This document shows, in pieces, positions 1 through 7,111 of a DNA stretch of 15,594 nucleotides (its first letter is position 1; each line of letters starts with the position of its first letter). The position numbers and the translations under genes are program-made. The notes beneath the pieces are model-generated. The model saw only the letters and a list, made by a program, of their open reading frames with translations. It made no database searches and was not told where the DNA came from. Origin of the DNA: CAYLLT01 sp964591605 (lineage in GTDB: Bacteria; Planctomycetota; Phycisphaerae; UBA1845; PWPN01); contig CAZQEN010000169.1 of NCBI GenBank assembly GCA_964591605.1, forward strand, positions 1 through 15,594, read 5' to 3'.

Positions 1-216
1 ACCGGCGCCGCCAGATGACCGCCGTGCCTTTCGCCCACACTCGCCGGTCGCTCTGGGACCTTCGCGCCGCCCGCCAGGTCCAACCATGCCGGCGTCTCAT
101 GGATACGCGCTCAAGCGGTGGGGCGGGTACGGTTTGGCATCCGGTGCATCGTTCGATACACTCCCCGTCGGCAAAACCTTCAGGAACCTGCGACGCATCC
201 AATACGGATTCAGTAC
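1..216. other. Leader region with no confident gene
   Basis: No convincing gene is seen here. The second forward frame stays open from base 2 to a stop at 248-250, so it could be the tail of an upstream gene, but its reading is Pro/Arg-rich and resembles no family I know. In DNA this GC-rich, such open frames are common by chance. The stretch probably carries the promoter and leader of the four-gene operon that follows. Confidence 0.4.
134..162 (+). promoter_or_regulatory. Candidate sigma70-like promoter of the glycan operon
   Basis: TTGGCA at 134-139 matches the -35 consensus at five of six positions. TACACT at 157-162 matches the -10 consensus at four of six, with a 17-nt spacer. Transcription would start near 169, giving a leader of about 48 nt before the ATG at 217. 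Such matches also occur by chance, so this is a candidate only. Confidence 0.35.
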
Positions 217-1011
217 ATGCGACAACTGCCCTTCATTCTGCTGGCTCTGACCCTGCCGCTCGCCCAGATGGCGTGTACCACCGCCGGTCGGGCAGGTTCG
301 ACCGCCTCCGCTCCCGCATCCCGGCCGTTCGACGCTCCTTGCGGAGCCGACCGCGATCATCCCGTCTACCGCACCTCCTTCGATGATCCCCGCGAGCTGG
401 ATCACTGGCTGCTGGAAGGCGGCAGGCGAATGACCATCGAGGCGGGCCATCTCGTCCTGGAGAGCGAAACCGTCTCGCAGAAATCCGAGTCGGCCGCCAA
501 TCACCTCGTCTGCTGGCTCAGGCAGGAAATCCCCGCGAACTTCTATCTGGAGTTCACGTTCCGCCCCGCCAACCGCCAGCGCGGCCTGGCCATCGTCTTC
601 TTCAACGCCCGCGGACTCAACGGACAAAGCGTTTTCGACCCCTCGCTCCAACCGCGCAGCGGCATGTTCAGCCAGTACCACAGCGGCGACCTGAACAATT
701 ATCACATCTCCTACTGGGCCGGCGGGCGCGGCACCGCCAATCTCCGCAAGAACAAAGGCTTCCATCTCGTTTCCGATGGCCCTGACCTCGTCGCCCCCGC
801 CCCGGCCGATGCCTTTCAGACCATCGGCATCTGCAAATCGGGCAATCGCATCCAACTCTTCGTGGATGGACGCAAGTCCATTGATTGGCAGGACGACGGG
901 CAGACCTACGGGCCCGTGCATACCCATTCCGGTTGGATCGGCCTGCGCCAGATGGCTCACACCCATCGGGCCGAATATGGCCGGCTGGCTGTATACCCGC
1001 TCAAACGGTGA
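217..1011 (+). CDS. DUF1961 (YesU-like) jelly-roll protein, putative lipoprotein
   Basis: A 264-residue exported protein and first gene of a four-gene set. Residues 1-20 form a signal peptide (MRQLPFILLALTLPLAQMAC). Cys20 could be lipidated, but Gln at -3 is a poor lipobox fit, so a plain secreted form is possible. Residues about 45-262 look like the DUF1961 family, whose best-known member is Bacillus subtilis YesU: an opening YRTSFDDP strand, GLAIVFFNARG, a YHSGDLNNYHISYW segment, IQLFVDG and a closing GRLAVYP strand. The fold is a concanavalin-like beta-sandwich. YesU sits in a rhamnogalacturonan-use locus, and its enzymatic role is not established to my knowledge. A GTG at 118 would lengthen the frame but bury the signal peptide, so ATG 217 is chosen, although no strong Shine-Dalgarno precedes it. 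A carbohydrate-binding or lyase-like role is inference. Confidence 0.85.
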   Translation: MRQLPFILLALTLPLAQMACTTAGRAGSTASAPASRPFDAPCGADRDHPVYRTSFDDPRELDHWLLEGGRRMTIEAGHLVLESETVSQKSESAANHLVCWLRQEIPANFYLEFTFRPANRQRGLAIVFFNARGLNGQSVFDPSLQPRSGMFSQYHSGDLNNYHISYWAGGRGTANLRKNKGFHLVSDGPDLVAPAPADAFQTIGICKSGNRIQLFVDGRKSIDWQDDGQTYGPVHTHSGWIGLRQMAHTHRAEYGRLAVYPLKR

Positions 1012-1012
1012 A

Positions 1013-1018
1013 GCGAGG
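1013..1018 (+). promoter_or_regulatory. Ribosome binding site fixing the GTG start at 1028
   Basis: GCGAGG lies 9 nt before GTG 1028, just after the stop of the preceding gene at 1011. The same frame is open back to 776 inside the previous gene, but only this GTG has both a ribosome binding site and a signal peptide directly after it. Confidence 0.55.
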
Positions 1019-1027
1019 CAATCGATC

Positions 1028-4018
1028 GTGAAGTTATTGTGTTGCGTGACCGGAACCGTTCGCTGCCCTCGGCTCACCTGCGCGCTGGTCGCCGTCGTAG
1101 CCGCTCTGCCATCGACGGCCATGGCCCTGCCGCGCCTGCTGATCATCGGCGATTCGATCTCCATCGGATACACCGAGCCGGTCAGGGATATCCTCACCGG
1201 GCAGGTGGAGGTCCATCGCATCCCCGGAAACGGCTCCAGCACCTGGACCGGCCTCGAAAAGCTCGACGCCTGGCTCGCGGATCAGCACTGGGACGTGATT
1301 CACTTCAACTGGGGCCTGCACGACCTCAAACACATGAAGGACAACAAGCTCGATCTGGCCGGCCGGCGCGTCTCGACGCGCGAGCAATACGAGGCCCATC
1401 TCGAGCAACTGGTGCGCCGCCTGCAGGCCACCGGCGCCCGGCTCATCTGGGCCAGCACGACGCCCATCCCATCGGGCGCCGCCGGACGAATCCAGGGCCA
1501 GGAGGTCGAATTCAACACCGTCGCCCGCCGCATCATGGAGAAGCACGGCGTGGCCATCGACGATCTGCATGCCCACGTCCTGCCGCGCCTGGACGAGTTT
1601 CAGCAGCCGCACAATGTGCACTTCACCCCCGCCGGGTCCCGGTTTCTCGCCGAGCAGGTGGCCCGCAGCGTGCTCGCCGCCCTGCGAGACCGCGTACCGC
1701 CGTCCGTCGCCGGCGACACCGAGCCCGACGTTCAGACCGCCGCCCGCTGGTGGCCGCCGCTGACCAACGTCTACACGCCCGTCGGCTGGAAGAATCATCT
1801 GTTTCGCTTCAACGTCTACTACAACGGCGTGATCATGGCCAATCCGTGTCCGGAACCGGACGTCAAAGCGCTGGCCCCCTGGTGCGGTCTGGGGGCGCAA
1901 ATCTCCATCCTGCCGTCCGAGCAGGGGCTCGATCCCGACCGCTGGCGGGCCGGCACTTACCAGATGACCACCGACGGCGGCCGGCGCTGGGGCTATCAGG
2001 GGCTGCTCGACCGCCCCACGCCGGTCATCTGGACGGAGTGGCGGCAGTCGTTCCGTGCCGCCGTTGGCTTTGTCCTCCGCCAGGAGGTATTCGCTCACCT
2101 TCCTGGTGGCCAGGACATCCGTACCGGCCAGGAGCCGCTCTTCGCATGGGTCCGCATGTCCATCCGCCAGGTGAATCCGCTCATGCAGCCCGTCCCGTGC
2201 GTCATTCTCGTCAGGATCAACAAGCCGCACGTTTTTCCGGAGATGTATGAGGGGCGGAACCTCGCCCTGCGAACCACTGATGCCCTCTATCCGCACGAAT
2301 TGAACTTCGAACTCACCGGCGACGGCACGCAGCGCGGATGCCTGCTCATCGAACAGTCAGACAAGGTTCGACTGGGCGTGCTGCCCGGCCAGGCGACGAA
2401 GTTCGAGCTGCTTCAGAAGGCGCGCAACGGCCAGGACACCAACCTCCTCATCACCCTGCCGGTCAAGAAGGAGGCGTATGTCGATCTGCTCGTGCCGATG
2501 CTCCCCGAGCCGCGCGCCGTCTTCGAGCAGGAAATGAACCTTGGACGCGAGCCCGTTCTCGCCGAATGCGACGCGTACTGGTCGAAACTCCCGCCCACGG
2601 CCGCCCGCATCGACACCCCCGAGCCGTATGTCAACCAGTACCTTCTTCGCAACGCCCAGTACGGCGAAATCATCGCCCAGAAAATGCCCGACACCGGCCA
2701 CTACACCAATCTGACCGGCTCGCAGATCTACGCCCGGATGTGGGCCACGCCGACGACGATGTTCGACACCATGCTGCTCGACACGCTCGGCTACCACGAG
2801 GCGGTCGCCCGTTACCTCGAGATCTTCCGCGACACGCAGGGAACCGTGAAACCGCCCGGCCCGGCGTATGAGCGGCACCCGGGCTATTTCGCGACGCCCC
2901 CCGGCCTGACCTCTGTCGACTGGCTCTCGGATCACGGGGCGATTCTCCACGCGGTGTGTTACCACGCACTGGTGACCGGCGACGAGGGCTTCATCGATCG
3001 CTGGCTGCCGTCGATCCTCAAGGCCTGCGAGTTCATCCGCGACGCGCGAGCCCGGCGCGATCACGACGGCGTGCCCGGCGTGCTGCCCCCGGCCGTCGCC
3101 ACCGACCGCGGCATCGCCACGCAGGCCGTCTGGAACATCGGCTGGCACTATCGCGGGCTCACCAGCGCCGTCGCCCTCCTCAAGCGGCTCAACCATCCGC
3201 AGGCCGACCCGTGGGCCCGCCAGGCCGGGGAATTCCGCGACACCTTCGTCCGCGCCCTCAGGCAGCAGACGCAGCACATGCCGAGCTGGACCGACGCGGA
3301 CGGCCGGACGCATCACATCGTGCCCACCTCGCTGTCGGGAGGCGAAGATTTCTCCCATGCGTTTTATCTCGACACCGGTCCGCTGTTCCTGGTCTACGCA
3401 GGCCTGCTGGATGCCCGCGATCCGTTGATGCAGTCCACGCTCAGGTTCTTCCGCGAGGGCCCCAACCACCTTGCGTTCGATCCGTACGGAAATCACGAGC
3501 AGCCCGCCGTGCTCGTCCACGAGATCTCGAGTTGCGAGCCCTGTGCGAGCTTCAACCTCTTTCACAGTCATCAACTGGGCGATCGACCGCGATTCCTGGA
3601 AGGCATGTACAGCCTGCTCACCGGCGCTCACTCGCAACAGACCTACACTGCCTGCGAGACGCGCGGCGGGATCACCGGCCTCCCCGGCCACCTGGGCATC
3701 TATGCCGTCCGCCTCTGTATGGTCGACGACCTCGTGGAGCCGGATACGCTGCATCTGCTCAGGCTGGTGCCCCGGGCCTGGCTGCGGCCGGGACACACGA
3801 CGCGTTTCGAGCGCATCCCCACCGTCTTCGGGCCCGTCACCATCAACTTCGAGCTCGACCCGGCCGGCACATCGCTGCAGGTCGACTACAGCGCCCGTTT
3901 TCACCACCCGCCCCGGCAGGTGATTCTCCATGCACCGCCGGTGCCCGGCCTGTCGGAGTGGGTCGTGAACGGCAAGCGCAACAGCGCGCAATCAGACGCC
4001 ACAATCGTTCTGGACTGA
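1028..4018 (+). CDS. Secreted SGNH esterase fused to a six-hairpin glycosidase-like domain
   Basis: A 996-residue exported fusion. Residues 1-33 are a signal peptide ending TAMA. Residues 34 to about 225 are an SGNH/GDSL hydrolase: block I GDSIS with nucleophile Ser43, a PGNG segment near 62, block III as GLHD (96-99) instead of GxND, and block V as HNVHFTPAG with His198 and Asn196 at the usual Asp position. I associate this variant with planctomycetal secreted esterases. From Trp241 on comes a long second half: a beta-rich part, then an alpha-rich part about 530-900 with WLSDHG (632-637) and alternating helices like six-hairpin glycosidases (GH63/GH78-type fold), and a C-terminal beta part from about 915. 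Together the halves could remove acyl groups and cleave the exposed glycan chain. I cannot assign a GH family or catalytic acids in the second half. It follows the previous gene by 16 nt and precedes the next by 28 nt, which suggests cotranscription. Confidence 0.85.
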   Translation: MKLLCCVTGTVRCPRLTCALVAVVAALPSTAMALPRLLIIGDSISIGYTEPVRDILTGQVEVHRIPGNGSSTWTGLEKLDAWLADQHWDVIHFNWGLHDLKHMKDNKLDLAGRRVSTREQYEAHLEQLVRRLQATGARLIWASTTPIPSGAAGRIQGQEVEFNTVARRIMEKHGVAIDDLHAHVLPRLDEFQQPHNVHFTPAGSRFLAEQVARSVLAALRDRVPPSVAGDTEPDVQTAARWWPPLTNVYTPVGWKNHLFRFNVYYNGVIMANPCPEPDVKALAPWCGLGAQISILPSEQGLDPDRWRAGTYQMTTDGGRRWGYQGLLDRPTPVIWTEWRQSFRAAVGFVLRQEVFAHLPGGQDIRTGQEPLFAWVRMSIRQVNPLMQPVPCVILVRINKPHVFPEMYEGRNLALRTTDALYPHELNFELTGDGTQRGCLLIEQSDKVRLGVLPGQATKFELLQKARNGQDTNLLITLPVKKEAYVDLLVPMLPEPRAVFEQEMNLGREPVLAECDAYWSKLPPTAARIDTPEPYVNQYLLRNAQYGEIIAQKMPDTGHYTNLTGSQIYARMWATPTTMFDTMLLDTLGYHEAVARYLEIFRDTQGTVKPPGPAYERHPGYFATPPGLTSVDWLSDHGAILHAVCYHALVTGDEGFIDRWLPSILKACEFIRDARARRDHDGVPGVLPPAVATDRGIATQAVWNIGWHYRGLTSAVALLKRLNHPQADPWARQAGEFRDTFVRALRQQTQHMPSWTDADGRTHHIVPTSLSGGEDFSHAFYLDTGPLFLVYAGLLDARDPLMQSTLRFFREGPNHLAFDPYGNHEQPAVLVHEISSCEPCASFNLFHSHQLGDRPRFLEGMYSLLTGAHSQQTYTACETRGGITGLPGHLGIYAVRLCMVDDLVEPDTLHLLRLVPRAWLRPGHTTRFERIPTVFGPVTINFELDPAGTSLQVDYSARFHHPPRQVILHAPPVPGLSEWVVNGKRNSAQSDATIVLD

Positions 4019-4032
4019 ATTCGGTGTCTTGC

Positions 4033-4037
4033 GAGGG
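4033..4037 (+). promoter_or_regulatory. Ribosome binding site favouring ATG 4047
   Basis: GAGGG ends 9 nt before ATG 4047. An in-frame TTG at 4029 would place this motif inside the coding region and has no good site of its own. The TTG start would, however, add an Arg to a signal peptide that otherwise lacks an N-terminal positive charge, so the choice is not certain. Confidence 0.5.
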
Positions 4038-4046
4038 TCTCCCCCG

Positions 4047-7000
4047 ATGTCTGGCGGAATCTGGATCGGTGCCTTCTGTGTGAGTCTCGCGGCGGCGGCG
4101 CGCGCCGACGATTCGTTATGGAAACTGGCCTTCGAGGACCACTTCGATCGACGGGAAGCAGGGGACGACTGGGAATTCGGCAATCAGGCCGGCCGCATCA
4201 TCGACGGAAGGCTCTACATTGACAGCAAGCGATCCCGGGCCGTCATCAACCGGGCCTTTGCCCCCGATGTGAGAGTGGAATTCGTAGCCGAGATCAACCC
4301 CGATGCGCCCCCGTGTGACATCTCCGTCGGCCTCGGATGCGGGAAGAACACCCCGTATTCCTACCTGATGCAATTCGGCGGTCAGAACAATCGCGTGAAC
4401 GCCATCCACGGCCTCGTGGTCGACAACCATCCGCCGTTCCTCATCGAGTACGGCCGCAAGTACCACTGCGTGGCGACCAAGGAGGGCCGCCGCCTGACCT
4501 ACACCGTCAACGGGACCCGGCTCGTCGAGACCGCCGTCCAGGAAGCGGTGGGGGGGCCGGGTTTCGACCGCGTGGCCCTGATCACCTGGAGCGGCATGTT
4601 TGTCGACGATGTCAAGGTGTTCGAGCGGACCACACCGGCCGAAGGGGGGCCGGTCCTGCTTGCCGCGATGCCCGATTTCGGATTCACCTGGACCAACCGC
4701 AGGCTCTCGTTCAGCGGGCAGGCCTCGCCGCAGGTCCAGCAGGCCATCGCCGCGTATAACCAGGGTAGATACGCCGAGGCGCTCCGTCTGCTCGACCGCG
4801 CCCCCCGCGACGCAGCCGTCAGTGTTGTTGCCTTTGCTTACGTCGTCGGCGACGTTGGCTACGCAGAGACCGATGCCGATCGCCAGCGGCTGGCAGAGTG
4901 GGCCGAGTCGATCGCCCGCTTGAACCCGCAGGACTCCAAAGCCCGCGACTTCGCGTCGGCGGCCCGATGGTTCAGCGGTATCTCGATCAGGAGCCGCGAC
5001 CGCCGCGCGTGCATCCGGCTGACCGGGCTCGGGACCGCCAACAACCCTTTCTACTACAAGGCGCGCTTCTACCTGACCCGCTATCAGATGGCCAGCGCGA
5101 AAGAGGGCGCTCATGTCGAAGCCCAGAAACGGGCGGTCGCCGAATTCGACGAGCTCAGAAAAATCTGGCCCGAGCACCCGTCGCTCCGAGAGTTCACCGG
5201 CGAAAAAATCCCCTGGGGCCAGGAACTGATACACGTCGAGTCAGACGGCCCCGAGTGGGCCAGGTTTCTCCAGGAGTCTTTTGCCAGGCAGCAGACCATC
5301 CTCAACTGGTGGGCGACGCACCGCCAATACCCCGACGGTGCCCTCGGCGGCGGCTGGGGTGACGACGTCGAGATCCTGCGCGACTGGGTGCCCGTCGCCT
5401 GCATCAGCACCGCCGGCGAACCGGCCGTGAGCATGATCGAAAAGCTCGCCCAGGGCGTCTGGGATCACGTCCTCAAGGACGGCTACGACCCCACCATCGG
5501 TGACATCGAGCACTCCGCCGAGCCCTCCTGCGACTCCCTGCCCACCATGCTGCTGCTGCGCTACGGCGACCCCAGGTGGGTGGAATACAACCTCCGCTCT
5601 GCTAAAACCGTCCGCGAAAAGTTCATGGCCGTGAGCGAGCGGGGGCATCTGCAGTTCAAATCGTCGGTGTTCGGCACGAACGGCGTGCACACCGGCATCG
5701 GCGCCGGCGGCGACACCGGCTACCACGCCCGCGCGCTCCGACACCACATCTGGCTGGCCTGGTACGGCGTGCCCGAAGCCCGGGATCAGTTTCTCGCCTG
5801 GTGTGAGACCTGGCGCGACGCGACCATGCGCCAGATCGGCACCAAACCGCCCGGTTTCCCCCCGCCCAGCATTTTCTGGCCCTCCGGCACCATCGACCCG
5901 CCCACCGGAAAGCCCTGGTACGACGACCGCTCCAACTACTACGGCTTCCCGGGTCTGCCCAACATGGTGTTCCACAGCTTCCTCACCGCCTGCTTCCTCA
6001 GCGGCGAACGCAGGTTCCTCGATCCCATCGACACGATGATGCAGATGTCCACCCTCGGTCCCCTGCGCACCGGCAGGTCCGACCTGCCGCCGGACCACAT
6101 CGACAACCTCCTGGCCTCGGTCGCCCACATGTCGGATCCCGAGCTCAGCGCCGTTTACCGCGAACTCACCGGTCTGCGAATCTACGACGAATACACCCTG
6201 CGTCGCTGCACCGCCACGCAGCGATACCGCGTCAACTACGACCTGGCGGCCTACGCCCGATCTTTCCAGGGGCTGGCCGAGCGCCTGCGATACAACTGGA
6301 CGCAGCATACCGTCGAGGTCATTCAGACCGATCGGGCGGGCCTGGCCGGCTCTCACGAGGTCTTCGGAGCCTACACCGGCGGCGTTCGCGATTTCCGCGA
6401 CTCCGGCACCCCCACCATGGGTCTCACCTGGGAGACGCCGGACCTCAACTTTGCCGCTATGGTGACGGAGAACACTCCAGATCGGCTCCGCGTGCGAATC
6501 TACAGCTTTAACACCACCCCCACTCGGATGGGCCTGCGGCCATGGCGGCTCTTACCCGGAATCTATGTTCTGAATGCCGGCGAGCCCGTGCCCGGCGAAA
6601 GACCCGTGCAGCAGCGCTACACGTGGGGGACCCCGGTCGAGATCAAACACCTGCACCGCGGCACGCCGGTCTACGTAGAAGTGCCTGCCCGGAAGGAATG
6701 GGTGGTGGACCTGCGGCTCCGGCAGGCCATCCCGCGGCCGCTCCAGCTTGCTGATCTGGCGATTGGCCCGCACGATGTTCGCCTCGACGCCGGACGTCTG
6801 CACGCCACGGTCCACAACATCGGCGGCGACGCGTCGGGAGCATTCAACGTCGCCCTCGAAGTCCGCGACGCCGGGCGATGGTCGCCGGTGAAGCGAGTGC
6901 AGATCGATGGTCTGCCGGCCATCACCGGCCTCGAGCCCGTGCGGAAGGAGCTCGCGTTCGACCTCGACGCCGCGACCCGCGGTCGTGACTGCCGCGTCGT

Positions 7001-7079
7001 CGTCGATCCCGATCAGCAGGTGGACGAGTTGTACGAGCTCAATAACATTCAGACGCTGGTCGATCGGCGCGAGCCGTGA
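4047..7079 (+). CDS. Secreted LamG-like / alpha-helical / CARDB-like multidomain protein
   Basis: A 1010-residue exported protein, third in the operon. Residues 1-20 are a signal peptide ending ARA. Residues about 25-197 are a concanavalin/LamG-like beta-sandwich (FEDHFDR start, GRLYIDS, closing FVDDVKVFER). Residues about 228-300 contain a TPR-like pair of helices (AIAAYNQGRYAEALRLLDRA). Residues about 400-790 form a large helical region with strongly patterned motifs: GGGWGDDVE (acidic residues 439, 440, 442), DIEHSAEP (486-493), GAGGDTGYHARAL and YGFPGLPNM. This suggests an alpha/alpha-barrel enzyme such as a glycosidase or polysaccharide lyase, but I recognise no named family. A beta-sandwich follows. 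Residues 903-1010 resemble a CARDB domain, with the typical ending VVDPDQQVDELYELNN. Its place between an esterase-glycosidase fusion and a TIM-barrel protein supports a role in glycan degradation. The catalytic function is inference. Confidence 0.85.
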   Translation: MSGGIWIGAFCVSLAAAARADDSLWKLAFEDHFDRREAGDDWEFGNQAGRIIDGRLYIDSKRSRAVINRAFAPDVRVEFVAEINPDAPPCDISVGLGCGKNTPYSYLMQFGGQNNRVNAIHGLVVDNHPPFLIEYGRKYHCVATKEGRRLTYTVNGTRLVETAVQEAVGGPGFDRVALITWSGMFVDDVKVFERTTPAEGGPVLLAAMPDFGFTWTNRRLSFSGQASPQVQQAIAAYNQGRYAEALRLLDRAPRDAAVSVVAFAYVVGDVGYAETDADRQRLAEWAESIARLNPQDSKARDFASAARWFSGISIRSRDRRACIRLTGLGTANNPFYYKARFYLTRYQMASAKEGAHVEAQKRAVAEFDELRKIWPEHPSLREFTGEKIPWGQELIHVESDGPEWARFLQESFARQQTILNWWATHRQYPDGALGGGWGDDVEILRDWVPVACISTAGEPAVSMIEKLAQGVWDHVLKDGYDPTIGDIEHSAEPSCDSLPTMLLLRYGDPRWVEYNLRSAKTVREKFMAVSERGHLQFKSSVFGTNGVHTGIGAGGDTGYHARALRHHIWLAWYGVPEARDQFLAWCETWRDATMRQIGTKPPGFPPPSIFWPSGTIDPPTGKPWYDDRSNYYGFPGLPNMVFHSFLTACFLSGERRFLDPIDTMMQMSTLGPLRTGRSDLPPDHIDNLLASVAHMSDPELSAVYRELTGLRIYDEYTLRRCTATQRYRVNYDLAAYARSFQGLAERLRYNWTQHTVEVIQTDRAGLAGSHEVFGAYTGGVRDFRDSGTPTMGLTWETPDLNFAAMVTENTPDRLRVRIYSFNTTPTRMGLRPWRLLPGIYVLNAGEPVPGERPVQQRYTWGTPVEIKHLHRGTPVYVEVPARKEWVVDLRLRQAIPRPLQLADLAIGPHDVRLDAGRLHATVHNIGGDASGAFNVALEVRDAGRWSPVKRVQIDGLPAITGLEPVRKELAFDLDAATRGRDCRVVVDPDQQVDELYELNNIQTLVDRREP

Positions 7080-7099
7080 CCGGCGGCCGGCCGAGTCCT

Positions 7100-7106
7100 G
7101 GAGGAG
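7100..7106 (+). promoter_or_regulatory. Strong ribosome binding site for ATG 7112
   Basis: GGAGGAG lies 5 nt before ATG 7112. The frame is also open from a GTG at 7076 overlapping the previous stop, but this site and the signal peptide beginning MRCELLK decide for 7112. Confidence 0.7.
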
Positions 7107-7111
7107 TCCCG

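Noticed and set aside
776..1027. In-frame extension of the esterase fusion gene into the preceding gene
   Set aside because: It overlaps the DUF1961 coding region in another frame and reads as Pro/Ser/Arg-rich shadow sequence. The GTG at 1028 has a ribosome binding site and a signal peptide.
97..1242. 381-codon open frame on the minus strand
   Set aside because: It lies opposite the DUF1961 gene and the start of the next gene, reads as a Gly/Ala/Val-rich shadow and has no family motif. Long antisense frames are expected at this GC content.
2357..3991. 544-codon open frame on the minus strand
   Set aside because: Antisense shadow of the SGNH fusion gene, with no signal peptide, domain or ribosome binding site.
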